Positions 21,705 through 33,261 of a DNA stretch of 46,591 nt are shown one piece after another. The stretch spans positions 1 through 46,591 of the forward strand of contig JAOANU010000035.1 of the NCBI GenBank assembly GCA_034387635.1. Direction: 5' to 3'. Source of the stretch: Rhodosporidiobolus odoratus. Its lineage: Eukaryota; Basidiomycota; Microbotryomycetes; Sporidiobolales; Sporidiobolaceae. The position numbers and the translations under genes were made by a program. Each line of letters starts with the position of its first letter. The first letter of the stretch is position 1. The notes below the pieces were generated by a model, which worked only from the letters and a program-made list of their open reading frames with translations, did no database searches and had not been told where the DNA came from.

Positions 21705-22987
21705 TCAATCCCCCTCCCTAGCCGCCTCCCACCCCTCCCTCTCCTCCACCACATCCGCATAAGCACAACACAGCGCGACCCAGAAGCTAGGCTCGAGGCC
21801 AGAGGCGTCTATGAGGTGAGGGGAAAGGGAGAGGGTGCCGGTTAGGTGGGGGGTGAAGAAGCTGCGGTGAGGTGGAGTGCGACCGGTGGAGACGAGGAGG
21901 GGAGCGGGAGGAGGGGAGCGGGAGGAGGGGTGAGAGATGGTCAGTAAGGGGCGAGGACGAGCGAAGGGCGGGGGAGAAAACGACCCACCCGCTATGCCCC
22001 TCCTCAAACGCCATCATGATCTTCTCCTCATCCGCTGCCATTCCACTTTCACCCTCTCCATCCCAGATAACGCACCACCTCTTTTTCTTCTCCGCTACCA
22101 AGCCCTTGATCCTGGCCAAGAAGCCTGCCGTATGAGGATGCTCGGAGGCGAAGGTATGAGGGACGGCGGACGTCAGGCGGAATGTTGAGGGGCGCGACGT
22201 CGAGGGCTGTGAAGGGGGGAAGTCTCGCCTCGTCGGTGTTTGTTGCGGGTCGACGACAGGGAGAGGAGCGGAAGAAGCGGAGGAAGAAGCGGTTGAGGCG
22301 GAAGAAGCTGAGGAGGTCGGGGTCATCTGTGTGGAAGCAGGCGGCTGCTCCTGAGTCGGGGTCATGTCGAGCCTGACACTAGGGCTCTTTCGACCGTTCT
22401 GAGGCTGCGGTGCTGGTTGCAGCGGGGTGGGAACCGCAAACACTAGTTCCATCTCGCCGCCGTTCTTGCGAGTGGGCTTGAGCTCGATGAAAGGCTCGTC
22501 TCGAGTGGAGACGCGTTGGAGGATGAGGTACCACCCGGCTGTGGGTCGAGAGATACGCCAGCGCGGGTGGTGGAGGGAGTCCTGCGGAAGGGAAAGGATG
22601 TGAGAGGCTTTCCCACTTCAGAATGCGATTCAAAAGTCGCCGAGCGCCTGGACGTGTGTACAGTGGGATGGCTGCTTACGAAGACGGTAGACACGATCTC
22701 ATCCTCGTCGAGTTCCCGAGTCTGTAAAACGAGGCAGCGGATTAGCCAAGTCCCTCGAAGTTGAGGAGAGAAGCCCAGCGCACCTTTGTCCAGACAGCCT
22801 TTCCCGCCGAGTCGTTTACGGTTACGACTTGCTGCCCGTCCAATGCCTGGTTCCTGCGAGCCGGTTACGAGCATTGCATCAACACACGGTTCTCCGTTTC
22901 GCAGACTCTGGCCGGTTCGCCGTCGACGGGCAAGGAGACGAGGACTGACTCCTGCAAGCGATACTTCCGATAGATGTTCGTTGCCAT
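21705..22987 (-). CDS. Unrecognised protein, possibly tubby-like fold
   Basis: The start ATG at 22987 is in good context and gives MATNIYRKYRLQESVLVSLP. Further exons give LDGQQVVTVNDSAGKAVWTK, TRELDEDEIVSTVF, and a block with alternating strands (HHPRWRISRPTAGWYLILQR, PFIELKPTRKNGGEMELVF). A Ser/Thr/Pro-rich linker follows, then FLARIKGLVAEKKKRWCVIW and a last exon with LEPSFWVALCCAYADVVEE, stop at 21705. The short beta-rich repeats at the N-terminus recall tubby/LURP-like folds, but this is a weak impression only. It shares a 132-bp divergent promoter with the mannosyltransferase gene. The coiled-coil gene follows closely on the same strand. Confidence 0.6.
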
Positions 22988-23119
22988 TGCCGGTGTCCCG
23001 AGGCGTGTTCGGGGGTTGCCAGCACTTGAAGCACTTGAGTCTGTAGCTGGAATGAACTGAATCGCATTCTTCCGCCTGTCGATCTCACTGGTAGAGACAC
23101 TTGACCATACACACCCGCG
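22988..23119. promoter_or_regulatory. Compact divergent promoter
   Basis: Only 132 bp separate the start codons of the minus-strand unknown gene (22987) and the plus-strand GT15 gene (23120). Both 5' UTRs and core promoters must fit here or overlap, so the two genes are probably transcribed from a shared bidirectional promoter. No TATA box is obvious. Confidence 0.55.
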
Positions 23120-25321
23120 ATGACACGGACAGAGTACCGCATCCCTCCCTTACGCTACCTCGTTCCCGCCGCACTCTCGTTCCTAGTCCTCCTTCACTTT
23201 CTCGCGACCTCTCAATCCGAATCTTACGCAGCAACTTCAAACCGCGTAAAAGGTCTAGTAGGATTGGGCAGCGATGGCATGCCCGTCAGCTGTAGCGAGG
23301 CGAGTACGGCATCGACAGGTTCGACGGCGGCAAAGGGCGACCAGGGACGGACGAATGCAGCTGCGGCCAACGAGTGGGACAAGCTGACGGCGGTTGCAGG
23401 GGAAGAAAAGGTGTGCTGGACCCGTTGTCCTACTGCGCTACCTTGAGCTGACCATGCGCCTTTGCTACGCTCGTCTTGTTCTACCGTCGCCCTTTCTTGC
23501 CTTTCCTCGACTCCTTCATCCTCCGTTTCGTTGTCCCTACCTCACGCCACTGCCCGCTGTCCCACTCTCGACATTGCGCCTCGATGGAATGGGATGCCCC
23601 GCCCTTGCCCCCTTTGATCCGCCACCCCGCAGTTGAACTCGACCCTCGCCTCTGCCGCGTTTGCCTTCCTCGCACGCAACTCGGATGTGTGGGAAGTTGC
23701 CTCCGCGATGCAGAGTCTGCTGGATCGCTGTCCAGCCTGCAGGCAGTACCCCTGGGTGTTCCTGAACAACGAGCCTTTTTCGGGTACATTCTACTGGCCC
23801 TCTCTTTCTGCCTTTCTTGTCATCAGCTCACAATTGCGCTTCTTGCATACCCACGCAGACGAATTCAAACGCGTCACCTCCTCCCTCTCCTCCCAAGCCC
23901 CATGTCAGTACGGTCTAGTCCCGAAAGAGCACTGGGAAGAACCCTCTTGGATCGACGAGAAAAAGGCCAGCGAGGAACGGAAAAAGATGGCCGACGCGGG
24001 AGTCATTTATGGCGACTCCAAGACGTATAGACGCATGTGTAGGTATCAGAGTGGGTGGTTCTTTAGGCATGCGTTGTTGAAGGATTACGAGTTTTATTGG
24101 AGGATTGAGTGAGTCTTCCCTTTGCCTTGCACCGTCTTCTGTTTCTACTTTCCGTGTCAGAGAGTTCGTACTGGGCGACAACTTATCGCTTGCTCGCGCA
24201 GCCCGGCCGTCAAATTCTACTGCGACATCCCCTATGACCCGTTCAAGGAAATGGAGACTAACGGGTGGAAATACGGGTAAGCTGCTCCGTCTCCGCACGG
24301 TCCGGTGGCTAGTTGTGGCACTGACGAGGTTGTCGTCTACCGCAGCTTCACCGTCTCGCTCTACGAGTATGAGGCGACGATTCCTACTCTCTGGGACACG
24401 ACCAAAGGTACCTAATCTCCTACATCCCCTTCCGCACCACGCCTACCTTGGCGCAATCGCTCGCCGGAAATACGTACTGATGTGTCGATCCCGCACCGCA
24501 GAGTTCATCTCGGCGCATCCCGAGCACCTCGCCAAGCCCAACTCGATGAACTGGATCTCGAACGATAAAGGCGAGACGTACAACCGGTACGCTTCCGTCT
24601 TTCCCACCTTCCCCTTTTCCACGCCAAGGCCATCCCGCTAACACGTTCCTCTTCACCGACCGACCACCAGCTGCCACTTCTGGTCCAACTTTGAGATTGG
24701 AAGTCTCAACTTCCTTCGTTCCAAGGCTTACATGGACTACTTTGAGCATCTCGACAAGTCGGGAGGGTTCAGTTATGAGAGATGGGGAGGTGCGTTTTGA
24801 CTCTCCTTTCTCCCCTCGTCCCTTCAGCCCGTCAAGGTTCTTGCTTGCTGACGCGGGTTTGGACGGGCAGACGCACCGGTACATACCATCGCTGCTGCGC
24901 TCTTCTTGAAACCGGAGGAAGTGCACTACTTCAAGGATATCGGTTGTGCGTACCGACTCGTCTCCCTTCTCAACCCGGCGCAGCGTTACTGACTGCGCAA
25001 CTGGGCAGATTTCCACAATCCGTTCCTTGTACGCTCGCCCTCTTGCGATCGCAGTAGCCTCGGGGCACTACTCATTCCCGCTTTCGTACTTTGCAGAACT
25101 GCCCTGTCGACCAAGCTATCCTTTCCGAGCGACGGTGCTCCTGCGATCCCAAGCACAAGGACAACTTTTATGGTGCGCCCTCCTCCCATTTTGTTGCTTT
25201 CAGCAGGTTCTCGTTGGGTCCCGCTCACTCGCTCGGTTTCGGGTTTTGCTTCGCACCGCACCGCATCGCAGATCATTGGTACTCGTGCTCAAACAAGTGG
25301 AGGGAGCTCAACCCTAACTAG
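23120..25321 (+). CDS. GT15 (KRE2/MNT1 family) alpha-1,2-mannosyltransferase
   Basis: Golgi type II membrane enzyme that adds alpha-1,2-linked mannose from GDP-mannose to protein and cell-wall glycans. Exon 1 (23120-23410) encodes a short cytosolic tail and a signal anchor ([19 protein letters not shown]), then a Ser/Ala-rich stem. The catalytic domain starts in exon 2 (23633-23783) with [17 protein letters not shown] and [13 protein letters not shown]. Later exons hold [87 protein letters not shown] and [17 protein letters not shown]. The stop follows NKWRELNPN at 25321. All family hallmark blocks are present in order. Short introns interrupt it about eight times. Confidence 0.92.
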
Positions 25322-25592
25322 ATCTACACTCTCACTCGCATGGTCACATCGCGATCTCAGTCTAGCATTATCCCATACCCAGTCTTCGTTGACTGCTGCC
25401 GTTCATACCCGCCTCATCTTTTTCGGTTTTCCCGTCTCTTTCGGTCATAGCTTCTCTTTCTTGTACCTCGGTGTGGCAGTCGTTGGATACATACGTACAT
25501 GTGCAACTCATTCACTTCCTCGTGTACTAGAGAGGCCAACCGCAAAACCGCATGCTTGATATACAAGATTTCTACATCTCGCCCTAGACCCA

Positions 25593-27780
25593 TCACGCCC
25601 TCAACAATCTCTCCTTGTAGACCTTCTCACTACTACTCTCCAAAGTCCACCGACTCGCAAGCGCCGCCAAAACACACATGACCCCCCCAAACCTAAGCAC
25701 CCAAACCGCGCCTCCCTTCCCCACCGACGTCGTCTCTTCCCCTGATTGAGTAGCGTAGAGTTTGAAGATTAAAGAGGCGAGAGAGGACATTACTATTTTG
25801 GCGATCACGATGGACGAGGCATGGATTCCTAGGAAGGAACCGCCGGGGGAGGAGTGGGTTGTGGAAGAAGCGGCGGGGATGGGGATGGTTGGGAGAGGGG
25901 AGGGCTTGGAAGAAGGTTTGGAGGAGGAGGAGGAGGTGGGTTGTTGGTCGCTGTGGACGAGGTGTCAGTGGAGGGGGCCTGGAGAAGACGACTGGTAGGC
26001 GAGGAAAGCCAGGACGCGGATTGGGAAGGTCGAGAGGAAGCGGGTGAGACGAAGGCTTACAGTTCTCGCACAGTCTCGAGTACCAGCGCATAGGGCACCT
26101 TTCCATCAAGAAGATGTCGGGAAATCAGTCACAAATCTAACTTTGTGCAAGAGGAGGAAGCCTGACTCACCCATTCCCCGATAGCCCAACTCACACCCAC
26201 GACCGCAATAACCGCTTGAGCCTCCCCTACACTCTTCACCGCAAACGTACTCCCCATAGCGACCGCAAACACCAGTAGTCCCAGAGTCCACATCGTCCTC
26301 GGCGTAACCACACACAAAACCCGTTTGATCCACCTCGGAGAATGTCTCAAGACAAAGGGTCGACTCCCAATCCCACATATCAGAGGGACAACGATCGAAG
26401 ATCCGAGTGCGACGAGGGAGTAGAGGACCAGGGCGAAGGAACCGTATCGGGTTGCTTCGTCTGAGGAGGGGGGGTCGGTTCCGGCTGGGTGGGTGGAGTA
26501 GACTATGGAGGAGACGTAGGTGGTGCTGTAGATCAGGACGCAGTTGTAGCCGCACCAGGCGAGGACTTGAACTGCGTATATGGGACGAGGGTGAGCGAGG
26601 GTCGTTAGGTTCATTCTCTGACTCGGAGAGTCGTGGAGAAAGAAATGGAGAGAAGGGACGCGCACCGTAGCACACCCTCCAGACCGCGACCGGCAACTCC
26701 GTCACACTCTTCTTCACATCGCCCCAAATCTCCCTCATCCTGCCCTTCCCCCCTCCTTCAATCCCTCTATTCTCCCTCTCCCGCTGCGTCACACAAACCA
26801 ACACCACCAACGCCGAACTGCCCACCGAGCTCACGAACGCCAACTTTCGGAACTGGAGGTTCTTGCCCGTGCCCATCCAGTCGAGGGCTCTCCAGGTGGA
26901 CAGGCGGAAGTATCCCGCAAAGTACCCCAGAACGGCTATCATATCGGCGAATCGGGTTGCCCAGGCATTTGCGAGGGGTTGTTGATGAGCTGGAGCTTGG
27001 TCAAGAACGAGGTCCTACACATTTCATACAGGTCAGGCTGCTTGGTGCTGGTGTAAGGCGAAGGGAGATCTGCGCACCCGAACCGTGGCCTGCATTCCAT
27101 TCAAAGCAAAGTTGGCAGTCCAGAGCGAAACGATGGCTATGGCTATTGTCGTTCCCTTGGCGGATGCATCTGGTACGGAAAAGGCATAGGCGAACTCGGG
27201 TGCGTAGGAGGTGTAGAACAGAGCGATGAGGGTGAGAATGGTTGAACCGATCAGCCAGGACCGTCGACGAAAGTGACCCGGGGTTTCGTCGGAGAGGGGA
27301 CCTGCGGATAAACGTAAGCGTCCGAAGGAGAGGAAGAATGGCCAACCACGGAATATACACGGACCGATCGTGGGCTGAACGATTGCTCCTGCGAAAGGAC
27401 TCGCTAGCCAGATGAGGGCTGTATATTGTGCTGGGATACCCAGAGAGTTCATGTATGGAGTACCATATCTGCAGCATAAGCGGTAAGTAAGGCGCTCCTC
27501 AAGAGTTTGAGAGGTCGCGAAGCCAAAGAAAGTGGGGCTAGAAGAGGAGAGAAAACGCGACGACGGAGGACGTGCAGCAACGCCTCGCCGGCGCTGGCGA
27601 TGGGAGTTACATGAGGAGGGGCAGGAGTGAGACGTACGCATTCTGCACACTCCAACACAGCTGAGTCGCCCCTAACCCGGCGCTCAAGGTAAGCAACTTG
27701 AAGATTCCCAGTGGTCGAGTCGCCTCATCCACCTCGCCCTCCTCCTTGACCCGGGCATAGCGCGTTGCGCTGCCGGACAT
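25593..27780 (-). CDS. Sucrose-type (GPH family) MFS sugar transporter, copy 1
   Basis: Plasma-membrane sugar:H+ symporter-like protein related to fungal/plant sucrose and alpha-glucoside carriers. The chosen ATG (27780) gives MSGSATRYARVKEEGE; an upstream in-frame ATG (27891) adds a non-family leader. Spliced blocks: FKLLTLSAGLGATQLCWSVQ, NA|YGTPYMNSLGIPAQYTALI, WLASPFAGAIVQPTIG, SDETPGHFRRRSWLIGS, NFALNGMQATVR, IAVLGYFAGYFRLSTW, VLAWCGYNCVLIYSTTY and VVGVSWAIGEW. It ends with a hydrophobic helix and a basic tail (stop at 25593). The RRR loop after helix 2 corresponds to the GPH signature. It is paralogous to the carrier at 40-43.4 kb, with an intron at the same codon (before YGTPY) and a shared last-exon motif GxVWVLRFGG. 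Confidence 0.85.
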
Positions 27781-28547
27781 GCGATGGATTGTACGAGCAG
27801 AGGCAGAAGGAAGCGCCAAGGCAAGATGAAGCAGGAAAAGAAGGAGAAGCCGGAAGATCCACGGACGGCGATCGCGAGGGCGTACTTGCATACTCTTGAC
27901 AAGCGCCTTGAGGCATCACTAGGTGACTTGGGAGCGTCGTAGTCTGTTGCTGGCCTCTGCGATGTCGCTAGCGAGCATCGAAGCGACCCTCGTCCTTCTC
28001 CCGCCCCTTCTCCCCCTTTCCAGCCGCACACTCGCTTCTATCTGCACTCGATACCGCATGAGCGCGTTGACGACCCTGCGCTGCTGTCGCCACTGAAGCC
28101 TACGATACCCCTGCGACGTTATTGGCGAGATGTGGGCACGTCGATGAGGCGGGAGGAGTGGGTTATATTTGGCGATACAGGGTCGGGAAGGGCTCAGGCG
28201 GCGTTGTGGTTCGTAGTGAGTCCAGTGTACGAAATGTCAAGCAGGTTGATCGATCCTTCCACAGCGAAAGCGAGTCTTACAACGAAAGATCGGCTTAATG
28301 ACCTCGCTGTATCGGTAAGCGTGCGTGCGTGTCCGCTCGGCACAGAGCTCATACTCAAACAACAAGCTTACCCGCGGACGCGCTACAATCGAAAGAGGGA
28401 CACGACATTACACAAGCCATTTTTCCTGTTTCTCCGCTAAGTACTGCCATCTCCCCCTCGCATCCTGATAAGGGGTCTTTGCTTTGTGACAGCTGCTTGC
28501 TCCAATCGTTCTTTGACCTGAGTTGACCTCGGGGCATCCGTAGATCT
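27781..28547. other. Upstream region of sugar carrier 1, no gene seen
   Basis: Several short frames occur but none shows a known domain or a plausible exon chain. The stretch lies between the transporter start and the duplicated SDR segment, so it probably contains the transporter promoter. Confidence 0.45.
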
Positions 28548-29236
28548 CAAGCTGCAGCGACGTCTTCCCATCGCTGCTTTTTGTCTCGACCCCTCAGCTG
28601 GCTTCATCAGACTGTCAAGGATTCTCGGCGTGCCCACAATTGCGCCTCATCATGCTTTGCTACCTCGGTGATCCTCGACCTGCACCTTACTTAGCTGCAC
28701 TCCTGTACAGATCCTGCTTCATGCGCTTTTCTTCTTCGTGTTGCCATTTCCAGCGCCTCCCCCACTTGCCACAGCTGCCGCACTACACCTGTCTTCTTCT
28801 CTCACGGAACCACGTGCCAGCCAAAGGCAGGACAGATCTCAAGAGAGCGAGACACTATTCAAGGGTTGTTGCAGATTACTGTATGTACAAAGCCGGACTT
28901 CCACACTTCACAGGCTGCCACAAGGACAGCTTACCAAACGAGGTACCCGCCGTCGACATAGTTCGAACAGCCGGTAGTGTACGAGGCGTATTTGCTGAGG
29001 AGGAAGACAACCGACGCGGCCTGCTCCCAAACCTTGGAGAAATGACCGAGAGGGACTTCCTTGGCCTTGTTCTCGCGGAGGTCAGCCGGCATGTGCGAAG
29101 TCTGGTCGGTCTCTGTAGGTGGGTGAGTCGTGGGAAAGAGGAGGCGGAGACAGGGAGGGAGGGAAAGGCAGTCAGCAAGGGTGCAAGCGAAAGAGGTGAA
29201 GTAGAGCAAGGAAATGTACCGATGAAGCCGGGGTTC
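28548..29236 (-). repeat. Segmental duplication, copy 1 (distal SDR 3' end)
   Basis: About 690 bp match 30068-30763 at roughly 90 percent by eye, in the same orientation. Similarity begins near CAAGCT (28548) and stops just after the GATGAAGCCGGGGTT block (29236). It includes about 380 bp of sequence beyond the SDR stop codon, with the same CACGTG word (28811), plus two SDR exons and the intron between them. About 830 bp without similarity separate the copies. Confidence 0.9.
28931..29236 (-). pseudogene. Duplicated terminal SDR exons, intact and splice-competent
   Basis: Copies of the last two SDR exons: a 17-nt microexon (29220-29236, encoding NPGFI in the same phase) and a 182-nt last exon (28931-29112) that starts [15 protein letters not shown] and ends YVDGGYLVW plus a stop. 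Acceptor and donor dinucleotides are intact for both (AAG|GAACC, TCG|GTACAT, TACAG|AGACC). Only three residues differ from the functional exon (Gln to Lys, Arg to His, Ser to Cys). No upstream SDR exons accompany them, so alone this is a gene fragment. It could serve as an alternative 3' end of the SDR transcript by skipping the proximal pair. The microexon's upstream pyrimidine tract differs from that of copy 2. Confidence 0.7.
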
Positions 29237-30067
29237 CTTATGGGGATTGTCTCAGTAGGTGTGGAGGAACATTAGAGGAAAGATGGTGGTCAGGACGAGG
29301 CGCGGGGAGGGGTAGTAAAGGAAAAGGGTGGATCAGGGCAAGCTAGGTGGACATAATCAGATGATCACAGACACGGTTGTATACAGATCTACGGCTTGTA
29401 CAATAGCCAGGGCAGGACACAAGGCTGCTTGAAATGAGGGAGACAGCTATGCTTGGGATGTGGCGTGAGCAAGAAGCCCTTTCACAGCAAGTTTGAACAG
29501 CAAAGAACCGTCTCCAGCTTAAGCTGCTGCTTATTACAAGAATAGTGGGGCAAGGTGATGGAATTGAGGTGCCGGTAAGCTGAAAGCAGTAACTAGGCAA
29601 AGGCGTGACCAGGGGCAAATACCACATTGAGTGGAAATCGGAGTTGAGAAGGTTGCCAAGAAGGAGAAAAGAGACCCCGTCCCGGGCATCCACGGTCTCA
29701 AGGTAAATGGCTCTTTCTCAACAGAGGAAGTTGTTCTGGCAATACAAGCTGCGGTCTGGGCACCTTGCTTTCTTTGCGTCCTCGTTGCGGTGCCTACCAA
29801 TGTTTAACTTACCATACTTACTTGCTGACTCAGCTTGACCAGGTTACGTTGAGCTCAGTTGCAACCTCACGCGCCTGCACCTACCGCTAAACCCAAGCCA
29901 AGGCAAGATGGATAAATCTTGTTCCTCCTTGTGACTTCTGCTCTCGCTGCAAAGTGCATGCTACTTGTCACCCCTGTTCTCAAATGGGACCACAGGAGAT
30001 CTTCACTGGTCTGTTCACGCTATTCTGCTTTGTTCATGATATTGCTGCCGGGACAGATATGCTCCCG
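29237..30067. other. Spacer between duplicated segments, no gene seen
   Basis: About 830 bp with slightly lower GC and no recognisable protein. A minus-strand frame of 116 codons (29343-29693) is Ser/Leu/Cys-rich with no domain. No terminal repeats or transposase traces were seen that would explain the duplication. Confidence 0.45.
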
Positions 30068-30763
30068 CAAGCTACGACGGCGTCTTTTCATCGCTGGCTT
30101 TTGTCTCGCCCCTTCAGCTGGCTTCAGCAGACTGTCAAGGAGTCTCGGCGTGCCCAAAATTGCGCCCCATCATGCTTTGCTACCTCGGTGATCCTCGACC
30201 TGCACCTTACTAAGCTGCACTCCTCTAGAGTCTACAGATCCTGCTTCATGCACTTTTCTTCTTCGTGTTGCCATTTCCAGCGCCTCCCCCACTTGCCACA
30301 GCTGCCGCACTACACCTGTCTTCTTCTCTCACGGAACCACGTGCCAGCCAAAGGCAGGACAGATCTCAAGAGAGCGAGACACTATTCAAGGGTTGTTGCA
30401 GATTACTGTATGTACAAAGCCGGACTTCCACACTCCACAGGCTGCCACAAGGACAGCTTACCAAACGAGGTACCCGCCATCAACATAGTTCGAAGACCCG
30501 GTAGTGTACGAGGCGTATTTGCTGAGGAGGAAGACAACCGATGCGGCCTGCTCCCAAACCTTGGAGAAACGACCGAGAGGGACTTCCTTGGCCTGGTTCT
30601 CGCGGAGGTCGGCCGGCATGTGCGAGGTCTGGTCGGTCTCTGTAGGTGGGTGGAATGTAGGAAGGAGGAGGCGAAGACAGGGAGGGAGGGAAAGGCAGTC
30701 AGCAAGGGTGCAGGGACAGAGGGGCAACGTGGGGCAAGAAGACGGACCGATGAAGCCAGGGTT
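30068..30763 (-). repeat. Segmental duplication, copy 2 (functional SDR 3' end)
   Basis: Partner of 28548-29236. It carries the SDR's own last two exons and about 390 bp of downstream sequence. The two copies diverge by substitutions and small indels spread over exons, intron and flank, so the duplication is not very recent. Confidence 0.9.
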
Positions 30764-32538
30764 ACTGCAGAGGCCAAACCATAGCATTGATGGAATGTGC
30801 GAGAGAGGCGGAACGAAACGCGACGGGATGAAGCGGAGCAGTAGTGGGAAGAGGGGAAAAGTGAGAAACGAAGGGATCAGCGCGAGTCAGGGGAATGGGT
30901 ATGGGTGAGTACGTACACGTTGTTGACGCGGATCTGGACGTCACAAGGTACCAAAAAGGAGGGCCAGGAAGGATGGGGGAGACGGCAGGAAGTGAGGGAG
31001 GGAGGCGGAGTTGAGAAGGTCGCGACGAGCGATAATGTCGACGGTCCCGGGGACGTTGATACAGTGACGATCGGGGAAGACGGAGCGGAGAGAGGAACGT
31101 CAGTAAGACGCTCGGGCATGGGCAGACCCGGCGCCGCGGTCAAGCCTTGCAAGAAGGGAGGCGCAGCAAGAAGCGTGGCAGGAGAACAACCGACGTACGT
31201 TGTAAGGCGCCCACTCAGCGGCCAAACCTCGGGCAACAGACGAAACAGCGGCCTTGGAACTGTTGTAAGCGATCTGCTGGATGGGCGAGTTGTAGATCGT
31301 GTCGGACATGGACGAGATGATGACGATGGAACCGGGGTGCTTGCGCTCGACCCATAGGCTGATGAGAAGGCGACGAGGAAGTCGCGTGTAAGAGCGGCGG
31401 TGAGAAGAGAGAGGTTGGGGACGGGAGGAAAGGACGCGTCCGAAGAGAAAAGGGAGAGAAAAGGCGGACAAATGGAGGAGAAAAGTGCAAGAGTCAGCTT
31501 CGCAGCAAACGAAAGTGAAAAAAGTTAGTCACGCACCGGCCAGCAGCCTGAGCAGTGTTGAAGGCACCGACAACGTTGACGTTGTAAACCTTGAGGAACT
31601 CCTCGGCGGTGTACTCGAGCGCGGGCTTGACGATCGAGATACCCGAGTTGGCGACAACCGACTCGATGGGACCAAGCTCCTTCTCGATCTGGGCAAAGAC
31701 CTCGGCGACGCGGACGGCGTCCGAGACGTTGCACTGGTAGGCCTTGATGGTCTGCGACCACTTCTTGGAAAGCTTGTCGGCGACCTCCTCAGCGTCCTTG
31801 GCCGAGTTGTAGATCATGCTGTGGGCGCATGATAACCATGGCGCCAAGAAGAGGACGAGGAAAGCAAAAGAGGAGGGAGAAGACCGGATCAGCAGTCGAA
31901 GAAGGCAGGAGAAAAAAGGGGGGCATACGCACGCAACGGTAGCGTTGGCCTGGGCGAGAGCCTCGGTGATACCAGCGCCGAGACCACGGTTACCGCCAGT
32001 AACAACGACGACCTGCGAATTGAGTAATTGGACTAGGTCAGCGTATGCACGAACGAGGTGGGAGGTCGTGAAGCGCCGAGGTATGAAGGGGTCGCCGGCT
32101 CAGCAAGCACGCCTGGCATCCACCGATGCCGTTCTGTGCAGTGCCGCACACGCCAGCAGAGGAGGAATGGCGCCTCGGATAGGTCTGGCGGTAAAGAGGG
32201 CTCCTGCGACTGATGCCCAGGATATTTCACGCGTCGTTCGCGACCGCGACGACGGCGGCTAGCGTATGTAGCGCTGCCCCGGCTCAGCTACACGGGGCTC
32301 TCTTCGCTGCCCGCTGTACTTGCGCCGCATAGCGGACGACGCTCATTGAGCCGCCTGTCATGACGGCTGTTGGCCTGTCCTCCCTGGTCCGCTTCCTCCA
32401 GCGAAGACCTTCGCGCATCGGGAGTATGGAGCGAGAACTGACCTTCTTCTCAAAGTCGACGGTGAAGCCCTTAGGGTTGGGCTGGGCGAAGAAGTCTTCG
32501 GGGGCGGGCTGGGTCGAGGTGATCTTGGAAGCAGACAT
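30458..32538 (-). CDS. Short-chain dehydrogenase, polyol/sorbose-reductase-like
   Basis: NAD(P)H-dependent SDR, probably interconverting a sugar alcohol and a ketose (mannitol/arabinitol dehydrogenase or sorbose reductase group). Seven exons close perfectly in frame to 277 residues: 32443-32538, 31933-32012, 31537-31818, 31199-31358, 30917-30933, 30748-30764 and 30458-30639. Motifs: cofactor-binding [22 protein letters not shown] (NAG-type), the catalytic Ser in [12 protein letters not shown], Tyr and Lys in [20 protein letters not shown], and the C-terminal [17 protein letters not shown]. The start gives [17 protein letters not shown]. Exons 5 and 6 are 17-nt microexons. Intron 1 (430 nt) is the longest and contains a diverged hairpin repeat. 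The terminal exons are duplicated downstream. The location between sugar carriers fits a role in polyol use. The exact substrate is not evident. Confidence 0.9.
32013..32442 (-). other. Long SDR intron 1
   Basis: 430-nt intron with donor GTCAGT and acceptor TTCGCAG; the other introns of this gene are 108-265 nt. It contains the small inverted repeat GGCATC-CACC-GATGCC (about 32117-32132) and, at 32295-32345, a diverged relative of the 82-bp hairpin repeat. Confidence 0.75.
32295..32345 (+). repeat. Diverged copy of the hairpin repeat in SDR intron 1
   Basis: The stretch aligns by eye with the third unit of the 14-kb array: CTCTCTTCGCT against CCCTCCTCGCT, then a hairpin, then the shared GACGACGCTC. 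The stem is CCGCTGT (32311-32317) with ATAGCGG (32329-32335), seven pairs including one G-T, around an 11-nt loop. The stem bases differ from the other copies, yet pairing is kept. The copy is antisense to the SDR gene. Confidence 0.5.
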
Positions 32539-33261
32539 GGTTGATTGCGAGTTGGGTGGGTGGGTGTGAGCTGTAGAATTTAGATTTTGGAGTGTAGGTG
32601 GTCGAGTCGAGGGAAGGAGAGCGAGAGATTTAAGGGGGTCGACATGATCGGAACGAGCAAGTGAAGTGGGGGAGAAAGACACAGATCAGCTTCAGCCCAT
32701 TGCCGAGTCAAAGGAACAACGTAGACATACAAGGGTCGTGTGAGTGTGCGAGACTGTGAAGCAGTAAAGCAAGCAGAGAGAGAGGGAAAGCGAGTTTGTT
32801 TCGACGACGAGAAGAAAATAACCGAACCGGGCAAGAGACGACCGAACCTCGTCAGTCGACAACTGATCGCACTGATCCCAGCCGAGGTCGACAGAGGATC
32901 GCGAGGAGTCCCGTCTTACCCCGATTAGATTCTCCCGGGGTGCTCCACCCCTTCCCACCTTTCTCTCCAGACGAGAAGACCTCCAACCTCCGACCGCGTC
33001 ACAGTCGACAGCACAGCGATGAGAAGGTACTCGAAGGTTACAGCGGGTCAGCAAGGATGACACACGAGTGCACAGCAATGTATAGATCTATCTACTCGCA
33101 CTGGTAGCGCATCAGAGTGTACACTCGCTGTTGCAAAGACGAGTCCAAGTTGTCGTCGTGTACATGTCCGCTTCGCTGTCCTTCCTCCGCCTTTGCTCAG
33201 AGTCACTCTGCCACCGCCCATCGGCAAGACCATCGTACGGCTCACATCTACCACGCCCACC
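32539..33261. promoter_or_regulatory. Divergent upstream region, SDR and coiled-coil gene
   Basis: 723 bp separate the SDR start (32538, minus) from the next start codon (33262, plus). It holds no convincing frame, so it presumably carries both promoters and 5' UTRs. No perfect CACGTG was found here. Confidence 0.4.

Noticed and set aside
28640..30784. Two similar plus-strand frames of 211 and 276 codons
   Set aside because: They are antisense readings of the duplicated SDR exons and flanks. The minus strand encodes the conserved SDR C-terminus with correct splice sites.
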